The notes beneath the pieces were generated by a model. It was not told where the DNA came from. It searched no databases and saw only the letters and a program-made list of their open reading frames with translations. Made by a program: the position numbers and the translations under genes. From Rotaria macrura (Eukaryota > Rotifera > Eurotatoria > Philodinida > Philodinidae), in assembly GCA_900239685.1 (NCBI GenBank), contig OENT01000264.1, positions 1 through 64,000 on the forward strand: a stretch of 64,000 nt of DNA, given 5' to 3'. Shown one piece after another: positions 50,501 to 61,398 of this stretch (position 1 is the first letter of the stretch; every line of letters starts with the position of its first letter).

Positions 50501-51645
50501 TTCTAAAACTCATAAACAAACATTTTTTGCGAATCCTCTCTTTTTAATTTCCTTTGCGTCAGTTTATCGATCAATAGGCTTGACCTTCTGTAGAAAAGAA
50601 TGAAATCGAATGAAAATATTGGCTCACTTTAAATTTTTGATTACTTGACATATATCAACTATTCCAGGAATAGTCTGTTCGGTAAGACCGACAAAACAAA
50701 AACTATGTTCAGAAGAAAATGTCAAAAGACAAAGAACATCATTTTCGACAAAGTGAATCTTACTCAAGCGTATGCAGTTGTTCTTGTAGAGGCAGAACTT
50801 TTTTTAAAATATCAATAAAACGTTGATCGAGTTGCCAAGCTAAGTTAATTGGCGTGATACAAAAAAAACACATTTGAACCAATCGTTTAAGAAAAACAAA
50901 TACCTCTCATATAAAGAGTTGCTATTTGATCGATAGATTCGCTTTCACTTGCAACGGAATCGACCAATAATTTCGGTCGAAAGAAATCGCTGTCGTTAAT
51001 CAAATGAAATGTTTTATAAGACGGCGAAGCTATTTTTGATTGTTCCTGTCCTATACACAGTAGAGATCATAGATGAATGTATAAGAAGTACATGACGATA
51101 TACCTGACACACTATATGATCTATATTCACTATCAATGCCCGTTACTCCAATTAAAACTCCACTGTGAGAAATGGATGGTACTCTTGCACGTGACGCCTT
51201 TTTCCCCATTGCCGATAGTTGTTCTTCAATAATGCCACCGGCTATTGACGGAGTAACTGATGTTCCAGAATGTGTTCCAGTTTGTTGTTGTAGTTGAATT
51301 TGTGGTTGCTGCTGTTGTGGTTGCTGTTGCTGCTGTTGAGTTGATGATGAATTCGACTGACTTTGTACGGATGACGAATAGTGACCACGGTTAATAACAG
51401 GAATATTTATAGGGTAGGGTGAAGTTGGTTCACGACAACATAATTCCAAATCAGCAGTAAATTTGCCTATACACTGTTGACCTTCTACAGAAACATTTTA
51501 CATGAAAGTTTAGATAAAGAAACGAAAACTATCTACGAGAACCTGGCTCGGACGATGCTCCGCCACCGGTCATGACTGAAAGACTTATACCGGCCTGTGA
51601 TGCTTTGCCTCCTTTAGCAACAGTTTCTGCTCGTTTCGGACCCAT
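47599..51645 (-). CDS. LRRC71: Leucine-rich repeat-containing protein 71 homolog
   Basis: Seventeen exons on the minus strand join in phase to 736 residues: 51543-51645, 51104-51484, 50904-51050, 50764-50839, 50628-50702, 50431-50502, 50194-50353, 50045-50128, 49645-49746, 49419-49563, 49204-49359, 49015-49139, 48890-48928, 48689-48724, 48444-48570, 48228-48379, 47599-47829. The N-terminus is low in complexity with a poly-Gln tract. Leucine-rich repeats follow (VSLDGN, LSLRFCDITDTGAQ, LTLNLSGNRIGDDGAKSI, LISLNLSSNFITDKGA). Next is the family block FRRIVLTPEEVFRRRYL, a long Lys/Ser/Thr linker, and a late repeat (GNFVLLNLNLSRNYLT). That order matches LRRC71, and the length is somewhat above the mammalian protein (about 560), mainly from the N-terminus and linker. 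Mammalian LRRC71 is little studied and, from memory, enriched in ciliated tissues. A role in rotifer cilia is inference. Confidence 0.82.
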
Positions 51646-54600
51646 GACGTGTAAATCAGATAATAAGACAATCAAGTGGTTTGAAATCGATGTAATCTTT
51701 ATACCATTTTAATTTCAACACACATCGATACACCTCCATTCGACCATGCATAGTAATGAAGTGCGTAATAGATGGCGCTTATATGTTTCTGAAACATGGC
51801 ATATCCACACTCTCAATTTGTGTATCAAGTAAGTGGTCTAATTTAAAGAGCAATACTTCAGCTGACTTGAAAATGCTAAACTTGCTGTGAAAAGTGTTCG
51901 CAAGAATTCCGTCATCTAGGCATCGTACATCAACATCTAATATAAGAAGGGTGCATGCTCTTTGACATTCAAGTGCATTGTTGCTGACAAATAAGAAAGA
52001 ATGAAAACATGTGATGAAAGTCTGCATTTCTCGCTTTTGCATTCTTATATTTTTTTCAGTCAATAGCAAGAATATTTTTGTTCGACGGATCATGCTATTC
52101 GTGTTTCAAAAACAAAGCACTGTGATCCCCATGTCACGGACAACTAAATAATAACTGAAATTAATGAACATCACACCCTTACAGTGACAAACATGTATAC
52201 ATACATATGAAGAGTGGCAAAGATACTAGAATTCATTTGCCACTTATTTCTCTTTTAATTAGAATGAAAAATTCAACTTATGTTGATCATAACTCAGATG
52301 TGTGTTAAAAATTTATGTAACATTGGTGATGGTAATATATAAATCAACTTCAAAAAATCAACTCGATATCACTTCATTCGAGTACGATCATATTTTATAT
52401 GCTACGACTTAAATTATCAATGTCATGTCAGAGGATAGAACGTTTTTATTCGACGAATATCTTACAGCACGATTCAGTAATGTATCATCGATACAGTACA
52501 AATTAAGTATTATAATATGATACAATTCTTACGCCTAGCAACTGAATAATATGAAAAATCTGAGTGATTGAGTTGTCTTTGACAGATTAATATCAATATT
52601 TATCTTGTTAGGTAACTCAATAGCATAACAGTTTGTGTTGTGCTAATATAGAAATGCTGGATACTTGAACTGACACATATTAATATCAATATTGTCTCTC
52701 CTCTCTATCCATGTTATATTAGACGTTTTCTGAAATGTCTTTCAGTGATTAAATGCCAACGTTATTCTAATGCATCATAATTTGTAGTTCTATTTAAAAG
52801 TCAATGTATGAAGAGCGTAAGACATACTCAACGAGAATGGGACAAATTTGTAAGCAAAAAGCAGTGTTCGTCAAAATTATTCAAGTAGTTTAACGTCATT
52901 CAATTGTTTACTATGATGCTGCTGATATTTAATCGCTTCCCAAACATTGAATTTTTCATTCGGATTCAGTTTATTAAGCTAGTCAGTGCAATATACTAGT
53001 TTGCACCGAACACCAATAAAAGCAAGGCATAAGGAATATAGAAGTGTTTCTCATGTTTAGACACTGATGGAAATGAGTTCAACTAGCTGAATATGAGATC
53101 TAATTTCTCAGTTGGTAAGAATTCATTGTACGCATCAGTTTTGATTTATTAATACTGTGAGTGGGACATTCTCGTAATTCTTCATTTTCACTTGAAAATA
53201 GTGTGATGAGTAATATTCACAGAAAAATTAACTCGATTGGTATTGTTTTTTTTTATACAATACGAAAAGTTTAGAAAAATTTTCATTGTATATTTTTATC
53301 TTCGACTCTGTAAAGATACTTAAGGGTCGTCTCATACGAATTTTCTCCTCAATATTTCTTGTCAATTCCTCACTTCCCAAATTCTATCATAAATTATTAT
53401 GAATAGAGAGACTGCTTGATAATGACACTATCGCATCATAACTATATCATTTATTTTTGTTAACTGCAAATCATTCACTGTTTTATTCTTCTGTTGATCG
53501 AGGACAATGTGAGCGTTGGAAAGTCTTGTTGTGAAGTAGATATTCGATAGAAGAAGTACATTCATCCAGTCCCAATCGTGTTGAGTTTGGTTCATGAATC
53601 AAATTTTCCTAAAAATCACTTATAAGTGTAAGCTGAAGTTGTTGAATAAAATACACGTTTGATTATCGATCAGAGACGATTAGAGGAAGAAACGAGTTGT
53701 TGAGAATCAATTAAAACCGAATCCCGTATGGAAGCGACGAATGACGAGAGAAAAAAATCATGAAATCTTGTTGTATACGAGACAAACAGATAGTTAATTC
53801 TTTTGTGGCTGTAACCTCAACTTTTGAGAATGAACTCTTTTATCTCGAACCAATGCAGATATTAAAATTTTGTTGCCTAACATTGATTCGATGTTTCAAT
53901 CGATTGAAAAGTAATCGGTGAATACATTGACAACTTGAACATTCAAAAATCACTAAAATTCACGATAAACTTAGTAACATTTATCAAATCTAACTTAGAA
54001 TGTTTAGTGAGATCAAAGTTCAAAACAAATTCCTTTAAAACTGTTTGCTCAGGGTCTCATCATAAATAATAGAAGAACGAATATCTGTTCAGTTTTAATC
54101 TAGAGATTTCCAAGAAAAATGTCTGCCAGCTGGCTACGAATTTCAGATCATTTTCAAAGATGTTGCTTAAAATCTTCAATTCTTCTAAATTTAAATACAG
54201 ACAATGTTTGTCTTTTTTGTTCCAATTCAGTTTCATTGCGATAAACTCTCTCAATGCCAATCGATAGAAATGATTGTTCAGCATATGTAGAAGACCTAGA
54301 TTTAAAACCGACAAGCAAAGACTAGCTCTAATGAGGATTATTGGCGAGAAATATTTTAACATTTTTTCACTCACACAATGCAAAGCTACAAGTGTTTTTA
54401 ATCTTCTTTACAAGCACACTTCTGTTTCCACGTTTATATTAAATCATATTAAGAAGCATATGCAACATTATACAACGTCTGCTGTCAAGGAAACATATTT
54501 AAAATTACTCATCGGTTAGAAAATATTGCTATGCCTATATAATCAATATATTTCGATGGATTCAGTATCAAAGATCAATTTAGAATAGACATTTATGTTA

Positions 54601-54724
54601 GCGCCGAGAATATATATTTAGGTATTTATTCAAAACAAAGATATAGAGAAAACTAAAGGCAAATAGAAAAGAAATTCAAAGAGGTAAATAAACGATGTCT
54701 GGTTATTCTTTGAACGATGCATTT
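51646..54724. other. intergenic region
   Basis: Upstream region of LRRC71 and 3' flank of RNF10. Minus-strand open frames of 104 codons (51779-52093) and 107 codons (54060-54383) exist; they have mixed composition but no motif or splice partner, so they are not called. No RNA gene was recognised. Confidence 0.35.
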
Positions 54725-57700
54725 TCACAGCTTGACTTGACTGCCTAGTCCAGTCGCAAATAAAACTTGTTTAGTTTTTTTATTTTTCTTTTTATGCGTT
54801 GTATTGGTCTTAGCTTCACCGATTGATGATACAGGATTCTCTTCGCCATTTACTAAATAAAAATTTTCATATTTATTTTTCTTTCGATCAATGGAAAACA
54901 TGAATAAAATACAAACCAAGATTGAGTCTATCGAAAACTCCTTCAAGACTAAAACTCGAATGAAAATTAGGTACAGTTTCATAATAATCATCATCTTCAT
55001 GGATGTTATCTTCATCACTATCATGATTAGGTGTTTTCTTTTGCTTTTGTTTATTTTTCTTCGAAATTTCAACGCTTGAACTTTTCTCAATAATCGGTTT
55101 ATTGACTGTTGTTGGTTTAAAGGTAAATGGAGCAGGCTGTTTAAGCATTTGAGCGAATGAAACATTCGCCGGTGGTGATAAATTCTCGTCTGATACTTGA
55201 ACAACGGCTGATAGTGATGATGACGATGTTGCACTACTACTAATCATGGCTGGAAATTCTTCCATGGAATTTGTTGCGTTTTCAGGGAAAATTTCTTGCG
55301 GCATATACATCATATCAGGTGGATCTTTGAATAGTAGAAAATAAGCTTGTCTACGAACAAGTTTAATCAAAATGATTTACATTGTGTGAACAGTTTTTGG
55401 TTTTCAGCTATTTCTGCTTGTTGTTGCCTTCGCTTTTCTAAACGTTCTTTCCGTGCACGTAATTGACGACGCCGATGAGTTTCATCTAAAGTTTTTACAA
55501 AAGCTCATTTTGAAAAATGAGCTAACGAAATATGACATTAACCTGCGAAGTGTTGCATTGTCGGAGAAGAAATTAGAGGTGGATGAAGACGAACTTCGAT
55601 TACTTGAAATTCACATGTTAATGGTAAATGACTTAACGAACGAAATTGTGATCGAAGTGCCTCAAAGAAGGAAATAGAACATAGATGAATATTTGAGAGT
55701 ATAATTATAACACTACGAGCATACTTCAGCCATAAAGAAACTTTCAATTGCTTCAACTCGAACATGCAGCTCGTCAGGACATTGTTGATAGGAGCCATAT
55801 TCATGAAGTAACATTCGAGTATTTAATCCATTTAAATAAGCATGATAAATATCATCGGCTAAAATTAAAATACTTTCGTTTAGTTTGTGTTTCTTTTGTT
55901 TTAGAATATATATATATATATAATAACCTTTATAAAAATAGTGCCGATTTGATTGTTCAGTCGATGGTGATGCTACGCACAAGAGATTTTCATCTGTATA
56001 AGAAATAGAGATCAATATACGTAAAACTGTATTCCATTCAAAGTACAAACCCGTAGTTGAACTTGAGTTGATATTAGATTTTTCTTCGGTTCTAGTATCA
56101 ACTTTTTCTTCTTGCTTCAATTCTATGATATCATCAAAAGCATTATCATAAATTAAAACATCCTAAAATTTAAGAAAAAACATAATGTGAATTGAGTTAT
56201 TCATATAAAATGAGAGAAAATATGAAATTTTGGCTATCGAAATTTCTCATTCGAATAGATTGTTCACAAGAAAGAAGAATCTCGTTGAATGATTGACCAA
56301 TTCGCTGGAAAGAATTCATTCAGCGTCCAAAAAAAGGTACTGTTTCTAAGGAGAGACATCAATATTCGTCCACAGTCTTCGCCCAAACAATTGTCATCGT
56401 CTTCCGAATTCGCACTAGTTCTGGCGATCAAGATGCACGTAACTCCCCAAGAGTGTAGATCAAGAATACAATTTCATCTCTATCACATGACAAGCATGGA
56501 TAATACGATGCATGGAAGTAATTAGCGTTCGTTTTTCCTCTGAAGAAGGTATATTCTGAAAATAAGTTCTTTTTTGAGCATATTTAAATTTTTATACTCA
56601 AGAATCCCTTCTAGTCTTGCGAATATTCGAGGAGCAAAAGACATATTGATGTTCGTCTCAAATCGTGACTTAGCAAGGATTAAATGGATCTAGCTGAAAC
56701 TTCAAGGAAAGCTTCGTTTGTAGCTTTATTTTGTTGCCTGAAATTTTCGCAAAGAAATTTCTTTCGATAGAAAAATAGAACTCCGGTGATTGTGATTTTA
56801 GTGCCAACATCTGACAAATATCGAAAGATCATAATGCTGCGGCAAACAACGTCATATTTTTGATTAGAATGTACTAAAAATTGAGTTTCAGGTACATTCT
56901 CGTATCCCAATTATTCGTTGGATGTTTGATGGAAATGAGTACTCAAACTGAGTAGACAGATTTTTACAGTTTAAAAAAACTTCCAATGATAGAAACTGCT
57001 TGATCAAGCATTATTTTCATCGGGCTAAGACTATTGAGAAAAACCTCCTACTTTTTGTCTACACATCGTGATTCGTCAACTTCCGAGTGTAATTCTATCA
57101 TTGATTTCGAGTGAAATTCAAGCTCAACCAATCATATATTCTACACATTGGCATACATTGACTCAATGTTCGAATAAAAGTTTTGCTCTCGATCTTTGCT
57201 TTGTAACTGTGAAATGAATTCTAACGGGTGTTTTGTTTCAATTATTTATCGTAAGTATATTGCAAGTATCAATTTTCATGGGAGATGAAAAAGTGCGGAA
57301 CATTAGTTCATCCATGCATAAAGTTGTAGTTAATTGTTAGTTCTATGACATCTTCAGAACCATGATTATTTCTTTTAATCTTGAAGATCTATGACGCCTC
57401 ATCCAAAAATGGATAAGACTAAAATTGATCGTTATTCAGCCCTTCTCGATTTTATCCGCCTTTCAACACTATGAAGTTCTTTTGAATTTTCGCCAGAGAA
57501 ATGTAATCTTGAGTTAGATATTTCCTCGGCAAGTAAATTCATTATCCACATCCAGAGTTTATTTCGATTGTTGATGTTTAAGAATCATCTATGGTCGATA
57601 CTCTACTTCCAATAGGTAAGATTTCAAGAATACTAAAATGCTGGCAGATTTGTAAAACTAAGATAATTGTAAATCTGCTTCAATACTTTCTGCTCGTTGT

Positions 57701-59878
57701 TGTTACAAGAGACTGCATGAAAAGTTTTGTTCTCTTATCAGGAGAATATTCTTTTCGTCAACATACCTTTGTCGGTAATAAAATTTCTTCTTCTTTTATT
57801 TGTTTCGATGCTAATTTAATTTCGCCGATGCTCTTGATTTTATGGATTCGTTCTTGAATCATCTTTTCTCTTTCCTATAGAATTTACATTAGAAAAATAT
57901 TATCATGAAGAAATTTACATGTCAAATTTACATTATTTTCTTCGAGTGCCTGTTTAATAAAACAGGCTTCTGGTTGATCTCCATCTTCTTCCAATTGTTT
58001 TAATAATTCGAATTTTTCTTTTTCAATGATTTCGCTTAAAATTGTTTGATCGTCGGCTGATAATAAGTGAGCATACTGTTGTTTTCTCTCGTCAATAATA
58101 AGATGTTCAGGTTCGTGTGTTAATATGATATTAGTAAATGTTTTCTTTGGATGAAAAAGAACTGAACCACGTTCGCGACACATTAAACGAAATGTTATCC
58201 AATCACCCGGTTTCAAAGAGCGAGAAATAATGCCACGCACACTAAAATGATCGAAGCGGGAAATAAAAACAAAAGATTTTAAATAGTTCAGTTTTTCATT
58301 TTATTTGATATTAAAGGAGAGAAACCTTCGAATGTCTTGTTTGTAAATTGCTTCTGAACAGACAGGACATTTTCTCCACGGTTTATCACTCAATGCTAAG
58401 TAATGCAACAAACATGACCAACAATAAACATGTCCACAGCGTGTGATTTTTCCTGCTTGTGGTTCAGATAAGCAGATAGGACATTTGAGTGTGTGCATTG
58501 AATGTAGGCGAACTTGTTCGACACGTGACCAATCAATAGCTAAATCTGGATCAGCAAAATGAACTGTATAATCGAATACACCCGTTTGAACAATAAATTG
58601 ACAACTGCAAATTTCGTTTGAAGAGAAAAGAAAGACAAAAATCAAGACGCAGTCATTAGAAGCAAAATGCATTTCTTCAATATTACTTCGCTTGAAGAAA
58701 TTGCTCCTTTGAAAATGATTGTCTACTTGATGAATTACTGTTTGATGACCATCGATTATTTGAATAATAATTTGTATTGTATGATCGACGATTACCACGA
58801 ACGTTCACTCGTTGTTTATCAAGATAATGAAAATTAAGTAGATGACTCATATTGGTCTTTTTTGCACAACTACCCACACGTTTATCTCTAAGTTGTTCAT
58901 CATAGTCGAAAACATCATTTACACCATCATCAAGATTTTCATCATCAACACCAACGAAATCAGAATTATCATTTCGTCCATTCTAGAAATATGATAATAC
59001 ATCATGAGCCGATTCGTTCGGTTTGATATTCACGTCCACGATGGGGCCAATATTTTGAAATGAGAAAAAGGCTACTAATAGGTACGGTTCAGCTTTTGTT
59101 TCAAATAACCCTTATAACAATGAAAAGGAGGAGTACTAGGAAAACCTCAATGATTTTATAGATTTTCTACATTATTACGAAATTTTCTAGACAATGTAGT
59201 AAAGATCAGTTGGATACTGCCGATGTAAACATTCCTGTTATAATAGTTTAAAATCGACTTATAACTCACCCGATCAGAATTATTTTGTCCATCATTTCGA
59301 TTTCTGGAATTACCCCCACCACGTTGTTCTCGATTATTACTATTATTTCCCCGATGTTGTTTTTGCTGTTGACTCTCCTTATTGTATCCACGTGCATTAG
59401 ATTTATTGTATTTAGGTGAAGCAGTGAAATCACCAACACTGCTAACTAAATACGAAACATCAAATACATACATATAAATATTCAAGTTTCGGCATGTTTT
59501 CATCTTTTACCATTATTAGCCTTTTTTCGACTCACAATATTGTTATTATTCGCTCCGTTTCCTCCTCCTCCGTTGAACTGTCGTTGTTCACTATTGGTAT
59601 TAATATTGTCAACCATTTGTCGCGTAACCAAAGAATCGGTTTTGTTGTGATATAACGTATTTTCGGTATTCTCTCCCTGTTCTTGATGCTTAAGGATTGA
59701 TTGTTGTCTTTGTTTTCGATTGGGTCTTTCGTAATTTTCGTAATCATAGTTTTTTTCACAAGAAGTGTTTGCCGGCCATAATGATGAAAATGAAGAGTTC
59801 AGTGAATCTTGTTGATGATTGTTGATGTGGATTGATATATTCGAAGTTGATTGTGACGACAGAGTGGAAAAAGAATCC
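54725..59878 (-). CDS. RNF10: RING finger protein 10 homolog (5' end missing)
   Basis: Thirteen exons on the minus strand join in phase to 868 residues plus a partial first codon: 59511-59878, 59270-59445, 58687-58982, 58326-58604, 57932-58241, 57767-57874, 56051-56162, 55928-55993, 55725-55858, 55543-55660, 55381-55485, 54917-55324, 54725-54852. The first listed exon opens after a CCCAG acceptor in phase 2 without an ATG, so a short upstream exon was not found. Landmarks: an Asn/Gln/Gly-rich N-terminus, NMSHLLNF, FSKEQFLQANCQF, HFADPDLAIDW, then a RING finger (CPICLSEP, CGHVYCWSC, CPVC). Later come YFYKADD, LLHEYGS, SLSHLPLTCEF, a charged RKERLEKRRQQQ coiled stretch, SFAQMLKQ and a Lys-rich tail. 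All of these match RNF10 (vertebrate form about 810). RNF10 is a ubiquitin ligase linked to ribosome quality control. The 1.6 kb intron at 56163-57766 is the longest. Confidence 0.9.
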
Positions 59879-60780
59879 CTGGGTACTCGAAATGGAAGAG
59901 CCCAAAGACGATAGGAAATAGTTAAATAATGTTCCGTAGAAAATAAATAGCTCTATCTAGCACTGTAATCTGACAGTACTAGCCAATCACTCACAATATA
60001 ATAAAAAGAGTGTATAAACTCAAAATTGTATATAAACAAACAAAAATTGTCAACAGTCAGTTGAGGACATATAGTCCATGTTTTGCAATGATATTGCGAA
60101 ATATTTGTTTCCAATTAAATTTTAATATTCGAATTCTTTTTTTTTGAGAAAAGTCTCCATCAAATTTTCAAAGTTTAGTTTTTTCTATAAATTTTCTTAA
60201 ATCACATGATTACAATTAGCGTATTTGAGTGACATCTATTTGTCAAGCAATTTATAATATTCAATCGACTTGCATATACAACTTTTAAAGTCAGCATAAT
60301 TTATTTATCGGTGCAATACAACGATGTGTAAGTATTGAGATGCCAATTTCATTCTCGTCTTCAGAGTGTATGGGTATACGTGTTTAAATTGGTGTTATGG
60401 CTAATGTTGTTACGCTTTTAGACGATGCCTACACAAACATTCACCCAAAACAGTAGCTGAAAAAAGTACTGGGATACCCATCATCACGTAAATCAAGAAA
60501 CAAGTTGAGGTCTCTACAACACAGGACGATTCTGATATTCACCCTGATCTGCCTCAAGCAGGACACAAGATTTTTAATCACGTCGGTATAAATGCCACGA
60601 TTGGCCGAACAACTTTTATAACTCATCGCACGGACCATAATTCGCTATAGTAGTTACGATACATACGTAACTTAACAAGTGGAGTACGAAAGTACCATCA
60701 GCTTTCTGGAAAAATTGCAAAAATCAGGAGCATCTCAAGAATACCTTAAAAACCTGGATTGTCACAAAATAAATGACTGG
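59879..60780. other. region upstream of RNF10
   Basis: It must contain the missing RNF10 5' exon and promoter. A minus-strand ATG near 60080 (MDYMSSTD...) meets a possible donor, but in the wrong phase, so the exon is not assigned. Confidence 0.35.
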
Positions 60781-61398
60781 CAAGGGAAGGTCACTAATTG
60801 TTCAATCACTTTTTTGTTGAAACTATTTGCATTCTTTCGCTCCAAAAGAGTCATGAATACTCTGAAAAACCTGTTGACAGCTAGCTTATTGTTCTGATAA
60901 TATACCATTTTTAAGATGTGGTTTTTATCGAATCCTGTATTACCCATAAGGGTATCAAAATGGTTGATTTTCGACTTGAAACTTTACACAGAAACAGGTA
61001 CATACGAGAAGAGCTGTCGTTGGAACGATTCAAATCTTGATGTTGTTCCTACTGCTAGACGCAGCTATTGGGAAAATGTGTCTTTTACATAGTTCAACTA
61101 GAGTAGCAAATTTGATGAAGCAAACGAATCAAGAGACATGAAACCTTCATAAAATATTATTCGCAACAACATCTGTTTCTGTGTATCGTTTCAAGTTGAA
61201 ACTCCAAAATCAATTATTCTGATGCTTATGATGGGAACCACAGGATTCATTAAAAACCACAACTCAAAATTGGTGTTTTGTGAAAACAATAAGCTAGTCG
61301 CCGAAATTTTTTTCAGAATATGCAGAAGTCCTTTTGAGTTAAATGATGCAAATAGTTGCAACGCAAAATTGATTGAACAGTTGGTGATCTTCCCTTGT
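60781..61398. repeat. long imperfect inverted repeat (foldback element)
   Basis: 60781-60996 and about 61173-61398 are reverse complements along almost their whole length, with substitutions and small gaps; the spacer is about 175 bp. Matching anchors include CAAGGGAAG, TTGTTCAATCA, CTAGCTTATTGTT, GTGGTTTTTA, TGAATCCTGT-like words and ACACAGAAACAG. The two arms, read outwards, encode similar short peptides (GKxTNCSIxF...LLF), as expected for copies of one sequence. Probably a foldback transposon or an inverted duplication of unknown origin. Confidence 0.7.

Noticed and set aside
51779-52093. Minus-strand open frame of 104 codons
   Set aside because: Composition is somewhat protein-like, but no motif, partner exon or homolog could be named.
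57591-57857. Plus-strand open frame of 88 codons
   Set aside because: It overlaps an RNF10 exon on the other strand and is a shadow frame.
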